The notes beneath the pieces are model-generated. The model worked only from the letters and a program-made list of their open reading frames with translations. It searched no databases and was not told the DNA's origin. 64,000 nt of DNA, from the NCBI GenBank assembly GCA_049340005.1, contig JBMPIY010000015.1; one strand, written 5' to 3'. Numbering within the stretch: position 1 is the first letter of the stretch; every line of letters begins with the position of its first letter. Below, one piece after another: positions 17,965-26,576 of this stretch. Source of the DNA: CAXBDP01 sp963974465 (GTDB lineage: Bacteria > Bacteroidota > Bacteroidia > Cytophagales > Cyclobacteriaceae). The position numbers were made by a program, and so were the translations under genes.

Positions 17965-18068
17965 CAGCAAAAGATTAGGAAGGCTTTCAAAATCGCTCCA
18001 GTTCGCTCAACCTAGGGTTCATGTTGGATCGTACAGACCACACGAATTCTTTGTTGTTGTGTGTAGGT
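17965..18068 (-). repeat. spacer repeat type B, copy 6 (distal part only)
   Basis: GATTAGGAAGGCTTTCAAAA, TCGCTCCAG, GACCACACGAATTCTTTGTT and GTTGTGTG fill nearly all of the 111-bp gap between the WYL gene and the next gene. This is the shortest spacer of the series and shows the minimal distal block. Confidence 0.7.
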
Positions 18069-18074
18069 TTTTTA

Positions 18075-19091
18075 TCAATTTTCAATTACCCATTTTAAAG
18101 CAAAGCCATTGACTTCATCCAAATGGTCAATCCATTCATTTTTACCCGATTTATCGGTCTTAGTCTCCATAAAAAAATGGTCGTAGTTTGGAAATACTTT
18201 ATAAGTTAAATTGTCTTTTCCTTTTCTCAAAAACTCGAGTTTTGCATAGTCCATATTTAAAATACTATGGCGATCCTCTCCTCCAGCAATATAAAGAATG
18301 GGAACATCAAGCTTCAGCATGTTTTCCAATGGTGAGGTTAAAGAAAAACTACTCCATTTGTAATATGTTTCTCCAAACCATTCTTTTTCTGTGGATTGAG
18401 GGTCATTGTATATTTTTTCAAATTCGATATATAGAGAATCGATGGTCGCCTGTGCTTTCTCATTTGATTTTTCACCATTTAAGGCGGAAACTCTTTCATT
18501 AAGGATAAAGTCATACAAATGATTAAGTGAGTTGCCCATCATTGAGATTACATGGGTAACGTTTTTGTTCTTTATCGCTACTGCTGGTGCCACTTGTGAA
18601 CCTTCTGAATGCCCCCAAACAATGACTCTTGAGTTATCTATATTCAGCTTTTTTAATGCGTCATCGATAACCTTGTCAGCGGCATTTGCTCGCCAATCTA
18701 GACTATACTTCTCTTGATATCCTTCCTTCATTGGATATTGCTTTCTTCCTGATGGTGCTATTTCGATACTGTCAACAAGAGGTGTATTCGGTTTGCTAAT
18801 AAGAACAATATGATAATCATTACTCATTGAGTCAACATTCAAAGTGATGCTACTAGAATATCTCCCATTTGGGCTTAGATAATACAAAGGGAAGTTCGTA
18901 GAGCCCTGTAGATAGACAATTAAAGGCTTAAGGGCATTAATTTTATTCTTGTAAACGTGGTACTTAATTTCGCCAAGACTACCGTCATAGATGCTTTCAG
19001 TTTTCCATTTTTCAGTAATTTTCTCGTGTTGCCCATAAGCTGTGTTAGAAAGGGCTAAGACTAGAATAAGAAAATATAAGGTTCTATTCAT
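18075..19091 (-). CDS. secreted alpha/beta hydrolase
   Basis: Exported protein of 338 aa. Signal peptide MNRTLYFLILVLALSNTAYG, followed by Q. The nucleophile elbow is GHSEGS with serine near residue 164. Aspartate and histidine candidates are in YIAGGEDRHS and NYDHFFME, completing an Asp-His-Ser set of the prolyl-oligopeptidase/dienelactone-hydrolase type. It probably cleaves an ester or peptide in the periplasm; the substrate is unknown. Single-gene unit, with an attC-like palindrome upstream and a type B distal end downstream. Confidence 0.85.
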   Translation of the reverse strand: MNRTLYFLILVLALSNTAYGQHEKITEKWKTESIYDGSLGEIKYHVYKNKINALKPLIVYLQGSTNFPLYYLSPNGRYSSSITLNVDSMSNDYHIVLISKPNTPLVDSIEIAPSGRKQYPMKEGYQEKYSLDWRANAADKVIDDALKKLNIDNSRVIVWGHSEGSQVAPAVAIKNKNVTHVISMMGNSLNHLYDFILNERVSALNGEKSNEKAQATIDSLYIEFEKIYNDPQSTEKEWFGETYYKWSSFSLTSPLENMLKLDVPILYIAGGEDRHSILNMDYAKLEFLRKGKDNLTYKVFPNYDHFFMETKTDKSGKNEWIDHLDEVNGFALKWVIEN

Positions 19092-19107
19092 AAATATTAA
19101 TTTTGTT

Positions 19108-19240
19108 CAAGCTTACATTCGGGTTCGGCGGAGATGCCTATTTTCACCTCAAATGTTAATGCGGAAAACCAATGTTTGATTAGCCTCAAATGTGTCTGCG
19201 GAGCACTGAACCGCCCCTTTTGCTAAACCTGTATTAGTGA
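19108..19240 (-). repeat. attC-like palindromic spacer
   Basis: GCTTACATTCGGGTTCGGCG at the left and TGAACCGCCCCTTTTGCTAA at the right form an imperfect long stem around GGTTCGGCGG/CCGCC. Two CCTCAAATGT copies sit in the loop. The block GCACTGAACCGCC also occurs, in variants, in the 31.8 and 33.0 kb elements. The outer GTATTAGTGATTG matches the GTTAGTGAC end of type B. The rest of 19241-19401 holds no supported gene. Confidence 0.55.
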
Positions 19241-19401
19241 TTGTTTTTTTATTTTCAATAGTCAATTACTTGTTTTAAATGATGCTCTAAATGGTCAATA
19301 AAGTTTCACCAACTCTAATTTGTTTTTCTAATTTTCTGTCGGAATTGGCTTGATGTGCAACGCAAGTTCTATCATCTATATTTAGTTTGTATGTGCTTGA
19401 T

Positions 19402-20130
19402 TTATATTTTTCTCTCCATTACTTCTTCCGTTTCAGTATCAAAAAATAAAATTCCTTCTGTTCTGTCGTCAAGCTGCCCAACTAACTTTCCGTTTTTTGT
19501 CCAAACAGAACTTTTACCAACACTTAAAAAGTTATCGCAAAAACCTACACAGTTAGACATTAATACAGGCATTGCGTATTGCTTTGCTACTCTCGGATAA
19601 TGATCATAAGCTTTTTCAACGCCATTTGCAGATTTTGCTACGCTTGCTAAATAAATATCAGCACCAAGTTTAAAAGCGTTTTCAGAATGGGTTGGTTGTA
19701 AACTTTCGTAACAAATTGCTGGTGCGATATTCCTATCTTCCGTTTTGATTATTACTTGTTCAACACCATTCTCAAAATATGGAAATTCGTCTGAATGCAG
19801 TTGCTGTTTTGAATATGTTTGTCTTGGTTTGTTTGGTTCAAAAATTATCATACTAATTCGGATTTGCGATTCAGTTGCAGTCGGCAATCCAAGCCCGATA
19901 ATAATATTGTTTTTGTCACTTGTCTCTTGAAAGATATCTAAACGATTATCATTTTCATTTGTCGCCAATCTTTTTGCAAATTCTGGCTCGTAACCTGTAA
20001 GTGAAAGTTCAGGAAAAAAAATTGCTTCTGCATTTAATGTTAAAGCAAGCTCTATAAATCTTTTGTGTGCTTCAATATTGGCTGAAACATTTCCTTTAAT
20101 TGGTTCTGTCTGTGCTACGCAAATTTTCAT
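19402..20130 (-). CDS. carbon-nitrogen hydrolase (nitrilase superfamily)
   Basis: Amidohydrolase of 242 aa with the Glu-Lys-Cys triad: E41 in FFPELSLTGYEP, K108 in YSKQQLH, C140 in APAICYESLQP. The sandwich-fold nitrilase superfamily hydrolyses non-peptide C-N bonds. The substrate here is unknown, though the length and motifs resemble branches annotated as predicted amidohydrolases. It lies 8 bp downstream of the OsmC gene in a three-gene operon. Confidence 0.9.
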   Translation of the reverse strand: MKICVAQTEPIKGNVSANIEAHKRFIELALTLNAEAIFFPELSLTGYEPEFAKRLATNENDNRLDIFQETSDKNNIIIGLGLPTATESQIRISMIIFEPNKPRQTYSKQQLHSDEFPYFENGVEQVIIKTEDRNIAPAICYESLQPTHSENAFKLGADIYLASVAKSANGVEKAYDHYPRVAKQYAMPVLMSNCVGFCDNFLSVGKSSVWTKNGKLVGQLDDRTEGILFFDTETEEVMERKI

Positions 20131-20138
20131 TTAATTAT

Positions 20139-20609
20139 TTATCCTACTTTGCAGATTGGATTACACTTCACTTCAAAATTTACTGAGTTGGCTATAAAAC
20201 AAATTTCGTGAGCCTTGTGATGTAGCTCGATGGCTTTTTCTGCCATAGTTTCATCGGCAACATAAAAAATTGGATTCAAAGTTACTTCTTTAAAACTTCC
20301 ACCTCCACTTGCCTTTTCAATCATAATTCCTGTGGCATTGTCGGTGTATGCCGTAATTACAATTCCTTCCATTGCACAAACATACAAGTAGGAAAGCATA
20401 TGGCAGGAGGAAATGGCTGTAACCAATAAATCTTCCGGATTTAATTTTGATTTGTCTCCAACAGCGGGGTTATCCGTTGTGAGGAATAATTCAGGTTTTC
20501 CTTGAATGGTAACTGTATGGCTACGGTCATAAGTTCGCACATTTTTAGTTCCGTCACCTTTATTACCCGTCCATTCTGCAGTTAGTTTGTAGTTGTGTTC
20601 ATGTGCCAT
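20139..20609 (-). CDS. OsmC family peroxidase-like protein
   Basis: OsmC/Ohr-fold protein of 156 aa. The first redox cysteine is C69 in TAISSCHMLSYLYV, and the second is near 135 in HEICFIANSVNF. The gap between them and the KAIELHHKAHEICFIAN pattern fit the OsmC subgroup with thiol peroxidase activity on organic hydroperoxides. Middle gene of an operon with a 12-kDa protein and a nitrilase; spacings are 11 and 8 bp. Confidence 0.9.
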   Translation of the reverse strand: MAHEHNYKLTAEWTGNKGDGTKNVRTYDRSHTVTIQGKPELFLTTDNPAVGDKSKLNPEDLLVTAISSCHMLSYLYVCAMEGIVITAYTDNATGIMIEKASGGGSFKEVTLNPIFYVADETMAEKAIELHHKAHEICFIANSVNFEVKCNPICKVG

Positions 20610-20620
20610 TATATTTTAAT

Positions 20621-20956
20621 TTATTGTTCTTCAATTATTGATGTTCCTTTTGATTTATCTCCCGAAGTCCATTCCCAATTTTCGTGAAGACGAATTTTTC
20701 CATTTTCAAGAATTTCTGGTTTTGAAAAGCAAATTCCTGTCATCAATTCGTCTTTTTCATTTACTTGGTGATAACGCATTTCTATATTCCCTGCATTGTC
20801 AACCAAACCAATTAAATGCCCATATTTAATTTTCCCGCCTGAATATTCTGAAGTAAGGATATTTCCAACTTGCTTGTAATAAAAAAGTGTTTCGTTTGAA
20901 GTTTCTCCGTTTTCAGTGGTGCTAATCGGTCTGAATTTTTTGTCGTTATAGTTCAT
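20621..20956 (-). CDS. small conserved protein (family often labelled n-acetylglutamate synthase)
   Basis: Protein of 111 aa with alternating beta strands (KFRPISTTENGETSNET, FYYKQVGNILTSEYSGGKIK, GHLIGLVDNAGNIEMRYHQV, IRLHENWEWTSGDKSKGTS). Relatives in Bacteroidota are commonly labelled n-acetylglutamate synthase, but no GNAT acetyltransferase motif is visible and the size is too small, so I do not accept that function. It heads the OsmC-nitrilase operon. A type B repeat begins about 18 bp upstream. Confidence 0.75.
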   Translation of the reverse strand: MNYNDKKFRPISTTENGETSNETLFYYKQVGNILTSEYSGGKIKYGHLIGLVDNAGNIEMRYHQVNEKDELMTGICFSKPEILENGKIRLHENWEWTSGDKSKGTSIIEEQ

Positions 20957-20973
20957 TGTGTCGATTTTTTAAA

Positions 20974-21330
20974 ATTCTGACTATCGTAAATAAGATCCTC
21001 AAATCTGGCCAATTTCGAGGGCTAAGTCTTCATTTTCAGATCGAATTTATCGATTCGTTTTTTATTCGCTTTACCAATCCGAGCTTTACTCATTATTTTT
21101 ATTTTGCATTGGTATTCGTGATATTATAAGCTTCCCTAAATTCTTTTCATATCTAGGAAAAGATATCCTTCTGGGTTGATATATGGAATTCCTTCCTCAT
21201 GTAAATTCTAAATGGGAACTACCTGCTCCTATCCTATTCGTCTATAAAAAGTAACCACAAAGAAAAAGAATTACCAACCATAAGTTAGATTAGGAAGGCT
21301 CTACAAAAGTGCTCCAGCAGTTAGCAAAAT
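20974..21330 (-). repeat. spacer repeat type B, longest copy
   Basis: Reference copy for the family. The order on the plus strand is TTCTGACTATCGTAAATAAG, AAGTCTTCATTTTCAG, TTTTTTATTCGCTTTACC, CTCATTATTTTTATTTT, a TTCCCTAA block, ATATCCTTCTGGGTTGATAT, a TCCTATCC block, ATAAGTTAGATTAGGAAGGC and CAAAAGTGCTCCAG. Other spacers keep subsets of these blocks in the same order. It fills most of the 726-bp gene-free stretch 20957-21682. Confidence 0.8.
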
Positions 21331-21489
21331 CTCGAAAAGTCTATTGTAACCAACCCGCTTGTTTAGCGTAATCGCTTTTGAGCATGGAAACCCATTAATA
21401 ATACGTCTATTTATACCCATAAGAAGATCCATTTATTACGCAATGCAGGTTCAATAAGGAGCCTTTGTTAGCCTTTTATCTTAGAAAAA

Positions 21490-21615
21490 TACGGAAGGCA
21501 TTGGTGTAAAGAGCAGCGCTCCTATGCTTTACGAACCACCGTAGCTGTTCTGCCGACAAGGCAGGTCGAGCTCCCTATGTACTGTGATGTGAGAGACCCG
21601 ACCTGAGCCAAATGA
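21490..21615 (+). other. GC-richer structured segment, possible group II intron relic
   Basis: Inside an AT-rich spacer, TTGGTGTAAAGAGCAGCGCT, ACGAACCACCGTA and CTGTGATGTGAGAGAC recall sequences around the end of the reverse-transcriptase ORF in bacterial group II introns. AGGTCG (21564) and CGACCT (21599) can pair. No reverse transcriptase, domain V or exon boundary is recognisable, so this is a weak suggestion. Confidence 0.2.
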
Positions 21616-21682
21616 AGTTTCAATTCAAGACAGGATTAAGCATTGTTTTTATGCACTATTGGCAACTCACTTATTCAATTTC

Positions 21683-23107
21683 TCATTTTTTATCGATTAA
21701 ATGCGACATATGTTCAATTGCGTATTTTAAGACATCAACTTCTTCATCGACATAAACATCTGGTGCCATACCATAAGGGTCTATGGGGTTTTCAGCGACA
21801 TCCCTTGCCCGTACAGAGGAGGGATAATAAAGGTCAAAACAGTCTATACTTCTAGTTAGCACATTAAACCCATCGATTATTCCGGCCGTGTTTTGCCCAT
21901 AGAGAATTACCTTTTCGCTTTGCCTTGTCCTATAGACAAAAGTTTCTCCCGAGCTAATGGTTTTTTCATTTATTAGAACAGCTACTTTTTGATGGGGAGC
22001 AAAAAGTGTATCTGGTATTGAAGTACTGGCATATTCATCTCCACTTGGCCAGAATAATGTCCCTGTTAAAGAGGAGAGGTAATCATATTCTGCTTTGCTC
22101 TCTTCATCCAGTTCTTCAGGCTTTCTGCCATCCAGAAAAATATCAATATTGCCTTTGGAGAGCCAGAGGCCGTAATTAGGTGTTTGGATAGGGCCAGACA
22201 ATATATAAGGAAAAAGAGGCTTATAAACGGCATCGTTACCTCCGTTGTTATCCCGTATATCAACGATGAAAAAATCTGCATTAACCAATTCTTGATGATG
22301 TGCTTTAATAAGGCTGTCTACAAAAGCGGGCTCTTTTTCATAGAAATTAGGGAAACGAATGTAGGGAATTTTTCCATCGATCATTCGTATATGGAAATCG
22401 CTGTAGAGATCCGTTTCCTCCGTTTTTGCTGTCATATTAGGATTTGACGGCCATATCTTAACCCAACTATTATAATCAACAAATTCTAGATTTTCAGGGT
22501 TTTTAAGTTTGCCTTCCAGTTTCCTCCCGCTATTGTCGTCCGTATAATAAACTACCTCATAATCATTACCATAAATCTGACTAAGCTCAAACTTTACATC
22601 CCCCACCTTCCAAACATTATTCTTACTGCTCAATACGACACCAATGAATTCATTTTCAGGAGCATCTTTTTTAGGCATAATACCCACTTCGTAAGCACCA
22701 TATTTCCATATGCCTAAAAGATCATTTTCCTTAATGCTGTTTATTTCTTTGAGGAAGGCATCCTTATCAATCTCGAAGCTGTCACGGGTTTCTTTAAGTC
22801 CCTTGGTGCCTGTGAATCTTATATAAGTATGGCCATCCCTGAAGAACTGGAGCCATTGTTCAAGTACTGGAAGGCACTCTTCTATTACTGAAACATTACC
22901 GGCTTTTTTCCTAAAAATTTCTTTATTAGCAGAATAAAGTTCCCTATTAGCCTCGGTAACCTTAATATTAAATAAAGCATAATCATTTTCATAAACCTGA
23001 ACTACCTCATCAAATGCTTCCGCACAAGTACAATCTTGAGCTTGCCCGGATAAGATGCTTAATAGTAAGAAAGAGAGTGCTAGTAACGGCTTTGAAATTG
23101 TTTTCAT
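21683..23107 (-). CDS. S41-family peptidase (C-terminal processing peptidase-like)
   Basis: Exported protein of 474 aa with signal peptide MKTISKPLLALSFLLLSILS then GQA. Around residues 240-460 it has the S41 core: IPYIRFPNFYEKEPAFVDSL, FFIVDIRDNNGGND, and the catalytic serine near 385 in NEKTISSGETFVYRTRQ, followed by GQNTAGI. No clear PDZ domain is seen, so it belongs to the tail-specific-protease-like group common in Bacteroidota. It may trim periplasmic proteins or peptides. It is a single-gene unit with long non-coding flanks. Confidence 0.88.
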   Translation of the reverse strand: MKTISKPLLALSFLLLSILSGQAQDCTCAEAFDEVVQVYENDYALFNIKVTEANRELYSANKEIFRKKAGNVSVIEECLPVLEQWLQFFRDGHTYIRFTGTKGLKETRDSFEIDKDAFLKEINSIKENDLLGIWKYGAYEVGIMPKKDAPENEFIGVVLSSKNNVWKVGDVKFELSQIYGNDYEVVYYTDDNSGRKLEGKLKNPENLEFVDYNSWVKIWPSNPNMTAKTEETDLYSDFHIRMIDGKIPYIRFPNFYEKEPAFVDSLIKAHHQELVNADFFIVDIRDNNGGNDAVYKPLFPYILSGPIQTPNYGLWLSKGNIDIFLDGRKPEELDEESKAEYDYLSSLTGTLFWPSGDEYASTSIPDTLFAPHQKVAVLINEKTISSGETFVYRTRQSEKVILYGQNTAGIIDGFNVLTRSIDCFDLYYPSSVRARDVAENPIDPYGMAPDVYVDEEVDVLKYAIEHMSHLIDKK

Positions 23108-23225
23108 TGAAAGATTCTATATAGTTGAATTTTAATTTTTTACTTCTCCTTTTTTAAATAAAATTAAAAGTACCTTAGCTTGTTGCCAACGTATTTATAC
23201 ACGATACCGTTTAGCTTTCAATCCA

Positions 23226-23494
23226 GAGGTATACACGAAACAATTTCGTCTATTTCCCATTTTCCAGAACGTGTACAGTTAATTTTTTTCATTGATTGCT
23301 TATAAACATAAGCTATTCAAACTAGATATCCAATCTGTCCAAAGAACCTTTAATTTGATCAAAATCCTTGGTGATCGCAGGTTTATACATCGAATGCCTT
23401 CAATTATAATCTTAGATATGGAGTAGAATTATTCAAGAACAGGGAAAGAGTACAAACCCTAGGATAGATTAGGAAAGTCTTACAAAAAGCTCCA
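23226..23494 (-). repeat. 270-bp dispersed repeat, copy A
   Basis: Aligns without gaps at a constant offset of 5970 bp to 29196-29464, with only scattered mismatches. It includes GCTATTCAAACTAGATATCC and ACAAACCCTAGGATAGATTA. Its end (AGGATAGATTAGGAAAG, then AAAGCTCCAG) belongs to the type B family. It lies upstream of the S41 peptidase gene. Confidence 0.9.
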
Positions 23495-23502
23495 GTAAGG
23501 GA

Positions 23503-23556
23503 AGCTTGATTTAACCACTGACACGTCCCACTTGGGAGGTGCAGTTATGCTCCATT
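23503..23556 (-). repeat. half attC-like element
   Basis: CTTGATTTAACCACTGACAC and GGGAGGTGCAGTTATGC resemble the right arm of the element at 32941-33067 (CTTCATTTAACCACTGAACC, then GGGTAGATGCTGTTATGG). The left arm is missing, as if the 270-bp repeat had replaced it. Confidence 0.5.
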
Positions 23557-23569
23557 TTTCTTCTCGTTG

Positions 23570-23790
23570 TCAGTCTATTATCTTCCATCCTTCATCTTTT
23601 TTGGGTGGTCTAATATTCTTAATCATTTACTCAATAATTTCTGTCTGTTTAAAACGAAGGCTTTGAATATATTGTCAAGAGCAAGTTTAAAGTCTTGGCG
23701 TAAATTAATTATCGCAATGAAAGCATCCCAATCAGGATTGCGCCCGTGCTATGACTCAACAATTCTAAAATCGGCCTTGCATAGAGCTCA
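23570..23790 (-). pseudogene. frameshifted coding remnant
   Basis: Three minus-strand pieces read like one decayed protein: KADFRIVES stop, HGRNPDWDAFIAIINLRQD followed by FKLALDNIFKAFVLNRQKLL and SK stop, then (frame changed) MIKNIRPPKKDEGWKIID stop at 23570-23572. The reading breaks at one stop codon and one frameshift. The family is not recognised. The plus-strand ORF over the same bases is not supported. Confidence 0.35.
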
Positions 23791-23928
23791 ACTAATTTAT
23801 AGAAGGCTCTGAATACTCTAAAATGATTACGTTGAAACTGAAGCTTGCAGAAAACACATGCCGCCCTATGTTTCCATACCAGTTGTAGTGGACTGTTTTT
23901 ACTATTAGGTGAATTGAGGTAGTTAGAT

Positions 23929-24738
23929 TTAATTCAAAAATTCTGAGATTATCTTGGCAATTTGCTCGGGTTTCTCCTCAGGAAGAAAGTGGCCTGCTCC
24001 CGCTATTTCCATCATTTTATAATCAGAAAAATTATGAGACAGAAAATTATCTAGGATTTCAAAATTGGCTGTTGATGCAATTCCTATGGTTGAATTCTCA
24101 ATTTTTGAATAAGTCTTCTGATCTGAAATATCATGACCAAAAGCCTGATACCAAGCATTTGATGCCTTTATATTTTCTTGGTTATTGTAGTGTTGAACAT
24201 ACACGGAGCGGTCAAAATCACTGATTGCTTCTTTATTAACAAGTAGGTTATCCAAAAGATGATCAAACAATAATCCAAAACGTCCTTCCAGAAGTTGGGC
24301 GGGCAGGTCTCTTACCTGATTAAAAGCTACCCACCAGGGATATACTGGACTGCCAACGGGGAGCATAGGAAGCCGGTACATATTTTCATCGGGCGGGGGA
24401 GTATCCAAAAGGATTAGTTTGTTGATGCTTTCCGGATAATTGGCCGCAAAAGCATAAGCTACATTGGCTCCAATATCATGTCCGGCTATATGTATCCTGT
24501 CGTATCCTAATGCTGTTACCAATTCTTTGATATCACTGGCCATATTCTTTTTGGAATACCCTTCTACTGGCTTATCACTATCTCCCATCCCGCGTAGGTC
24601 AACCACTATGACGGTATACTTTTCAACCAGAGCCGGCATGATATGGTGGAAAGACCACCAAGTCTGAGGCCAGCCGGGCAACAACACTAATGGCTCTCCG
24701 CTTCCTCCCATAACATAGTGAAGATTTATGTCATTCAC
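23929..24738 (-). CDS. alpha/beta hydrolase (haloalkane dehalogenase/epoxide hydrolase type), N-terminus interrupted
   Basis: Hydrolase of 269 aa from the GTG at 24738. The oxyanion segment GWPQTWWSFHH, the nucleophile aspartate near residue 88 in AGHDIGANVAYAF, VVDLRGMGDSDKP, and the C-terminal histidine in GAGHFLPEEKPEQI are those of the epoxide hydrolase/haloalkane dehalogenase group. Upstream, an in-frame ATG at 24804 opens MNQYATESLIKKMPEFSSHI, then TAA, then QVNDINLHY. The conserved frame therefore continues upstream but is broken by one stop codon. Either translation restarts at the GTG or the gene is damaged. It lies directly after a TetR gene, its likely repressor. Confidence 0.8.
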   Translation of the reverse strand: MNDINLHYVMGGSGEPLVLLPGWPQTWWSFHHIMPALVEKYTVIVVDLRGMGDSDKPVEGYSKKNMASDIKELVTALGYDRIHIAGHDIGANVAYAFAANYPESINKLILLDTPPPDENMYRLPMLPVGSPVYPWWVAFNQVRDLPAQLLEGRFGLLFDHLLDNLLVNKEAISDFDRSVYVQHYNNQENIKASNAWYQAFGHDISDQKTYSKIENSTIGIASTANFEILDNFLSHNFSDYKMMEIAGAGHFLPEEKPEQIAKIISEFLN

Positions 24739-24804
24739 TTGTTAAATATGACTGGAGAACTCCGGCATTTTTTTGATGAGACTTTCTGTTGCGTATTGAT
24801 TCAT
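24739..24804 (-). pseudogene. interrupted 5' end of the alpha/beta hydrolase
   Basis: The frame from ATG 24804 gives 20 codons, a TAA, and one further codon before the GTG used as start downstream. It lies 12 bp from the TetR stop, at the spacing expected of the true operon start. This supports a nonsense mutation in the original gene rather than a natural GTG start. Confidence 0.5.
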
Positions 24805-24816
24805 ATTGATTTAAGT

Positions 24817-25374
24817 TTATTCTTTTAATCCGATGGCTCCTTTAAAGGAAATCCAGGCAAACTTTTTACTATCATTTCTGGCGACATCCCCGGCAGCAAC
24901 GGCCTCAATGGAAGTTTCAATGATGGCTCCGAACAAATTGAAAAGCCAGGGGATCGTCAACTCATGGTTAATACGGTTCTCCTCTTGAAGTTCCTTCATG
25001 ATTTTTAACCATTTCGCTTTAACATTATCGGATTCAAATTCCTTTTTGCTATCTAAATCTGAAAAGTTGCTGCGCTTATAGATTTTTTTGATGAAAGCGT
25101 AATTAGCTCCTTGCTCAATGGCTGCAAAAAGCATATTTCTCACTTTTGTTATTGGGTCATTATCACTTTCGTAGGCCTCAATCATAGCCTTGTTACAACT
25201 GTTAAGCATCTCGTTTTTGCAAGATTCTAGTAAGTCCTGACGGTTTTCAAAATACCGATGCAACGTTCTACGAGAAACACCAGCTTCCTCAGCAACTTTC
25301 TCTAGAGTATCGGATTCGTTGTTCAAAAAGCACGTTACCGCAGCAGCTATAATTTTGGCTTTTGTATTTGACAT
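24817..25374 (-). CDS. TetR/AcrR family transcriptional regulator
   Basis: Regulator of 185 aa. The N-terminal TetR HTH (residues about 5-50: KIIAAAVTCFLNNESDTLEK, VAEEAGVSRRTLHRYFENRQ) is followed by an all-helical ligand-binding domain ending LFGAIIETSIEAVAAGDVAR. It probably represses its own operon with the downstream hydrolase and is released by a small hydrophobic ligand. Upstream, TGTAATTTGTCACAAAAATG followed by TGACA includes a GTCAC/GTGAC inverted pair at 25396-25411 that could be its operator. Confidence 0.9.
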   Translation of the reverse strand: MSNTKAKIIAAAVTCFLNNESDTLEKVAEEAGVSRRTLHRYFENRQDLLESCKNEMLNSCNKAMIEAYESDNDPITKVRNMLFAAIEQGANYAFIKKIYKRSNFSDLDSKKEFESDNVKAKWLKIMKELQEENRINHELTIPWLFNLFGAIIETSIEAVAAGDVARNDSKKFAWISFKGAIGLKE

Positions 25375-25534
25375 GTCGCAAATATATGTAATTTGTCACA
25401 AAAATGTGACATTAAATAAATATAAATTCACCCTGATTACTAGATTGGTGTAGTATTAAGAATAGTATTGAAGTAATGGGCAAGTCAAAGTTGCTTGAAG
25501 GACTTTTCAGATCCGCTTGTTATTCTTTTTTATT

Positions 25535-25670
25535 GCCCGCCAATGGTCATGTCTATGCGTAGTACGGGATTTTAATGCACTTTACTGTCTGTTTACCGAC
25601 AAGTTTATTTAATGTAATTACTTTCATATCAGCACTTTCACCCGCATTACGTATAGCCAGTGTTCGCGTT
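25535..25670 (-). repeat. attC-like palindromic spacer
   Basis: GTCTATGCGTAGTACGGG at left is complementary, with a few mismatches, to CCCGCATTACGTATAGCC at right. The ends are CCGCCAATGG and GTTCGCGTTAGG. It fills the spacer between the TetR-hydrolase unit and the TraB unit and matches the size of the elements near 32-33 kb. Confidence 0.55.
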
Positions 25671-25676
25671 AGGTTT

Positions 25677-26576
25677 TTATTTTACTTCAATTGATGTAAT
25701 TGTATAGCCAAGTTCCGTTATTCGATTAATCAAACCGCATTCGTACATTAAATGACTTAATCCCACCGCAATAAAGCAGTTCTTTTCTTCAATTAGATCG
25801 CTAATTTTTTTAATCCACTTCTCGTTTCTATCCGTCAAAATAAGTGCATTTCTGCAAGGTACATTCATTTGATAATCCATATCCATTTGTGAATACCAGT
25901 TCGTTTCTTCACAGTCATTTGCATTTTCGGTTCTTAATTTTTCAATGATGTTAGAAAGTCTCCTTTTATGGGTTTTTCTTGGCATTCCCGCTACGTCTTT
26001 GTTGATTAAATTTATTTGTTCTCCTGTCGTTTCAAGTCCGTAAAGTTCTATGTTTTGCTCAACCGCTTTTGAGGCTATGTAATCATCTAAAGAAAGAGAA
26101 GTGTCATTTGCATTTTTGTTTAAACAGACTTGCTGTTTGAAATATCTATTAAGAAAAACATACAGCTCAGTAGGTGTCATTTTATTATAATCAGTTGGGC
26201 TGGTGGAAAAAAGGTTTTTGATGTATGACAATTCTTCCTTGTTTAAATACTTCTTCCATTGTGTAATTTCGGTTCTACGGTTGATAATATCCTCTGCCAT
26301 TTCTCCAGGAATATTTAGGTTTTCTTTTATCAACAATTCACTAGATGCAAGGGCTTGATTAGCTGTCATTAATGAATCAAAAAATACTTTTCCGAAGGCG
26401 TGATGGGTTCCAAATAAGTATGAAACGTGATTGTTATTGGAAGAAGTTACCTTAAATAATACCGTATTGACTGTGTCAGAATAAATTTTGCTTTTTGCTT
26501 GAGCTACCCCAAATTGCAACAGTAGTACCAAAACAAAAGCCACAGAATAAATGCGTCTTTTTATTGTGCGTTCCAT
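25677..26576 (-). CDS. TraB/GumN family protein
   Basis: Exported protein of 299 aa with a hydrophobic N-terminal signal (RIYSVAFVLVLLLQFGVAQA). TraB/GumN hallmarks are SYLFGTHHAFGKVFFDSL near the start, the conserved LYGLET segment in the middle, and the closing CFIAVGLSHLMYECGLINR. The family has an EreA/ChaN-like fold with a possible metal-dependent hydrolase site (GTHH and GLSHL histidines). The start overlaps the upstream gene by 16 bp; they form one two-gene unit. Confidence 0.85.
   Translation of the reverse strand: MERTIKRRIYSVAFVLVLLLQFGVAQAKSKIYSDTVNTVLFKVTSSNNNHVSYLFGTHHAFGKVFFDSLMTANQALASSELLIKENLNIPGEMAEDIINRRTEITQWKKYLNKEELSYIKNLFSTSPTDYNKMTPTELYVFLNRYFKQQVCLNKNANDTSLSLDDYIASKAVEQNIELYGLETTGEQINLINKDVAGMPRKTHKRRLSNIIEKLRTENANDCEETNWYSQMDMDYQMNVPCRNALILTDRNEKWIKKISDLIEEKNCFIAVGLSHLMYECGLINRITELGYTITSIEVK

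Noticed and set aside
20621..20956. N-acetylglutamate synthase function
   Set aside because: The protein is 111 aa without an acetyl-CoA-binding GNAT motif; the common label seems to be a propagated misannotation.
23567..23812. 81-codon plus-strand ORF
   Set aside because: The opposite strand carries protein-like pieces of a decayed gene; the plus frame lacks any recognisable pattern.
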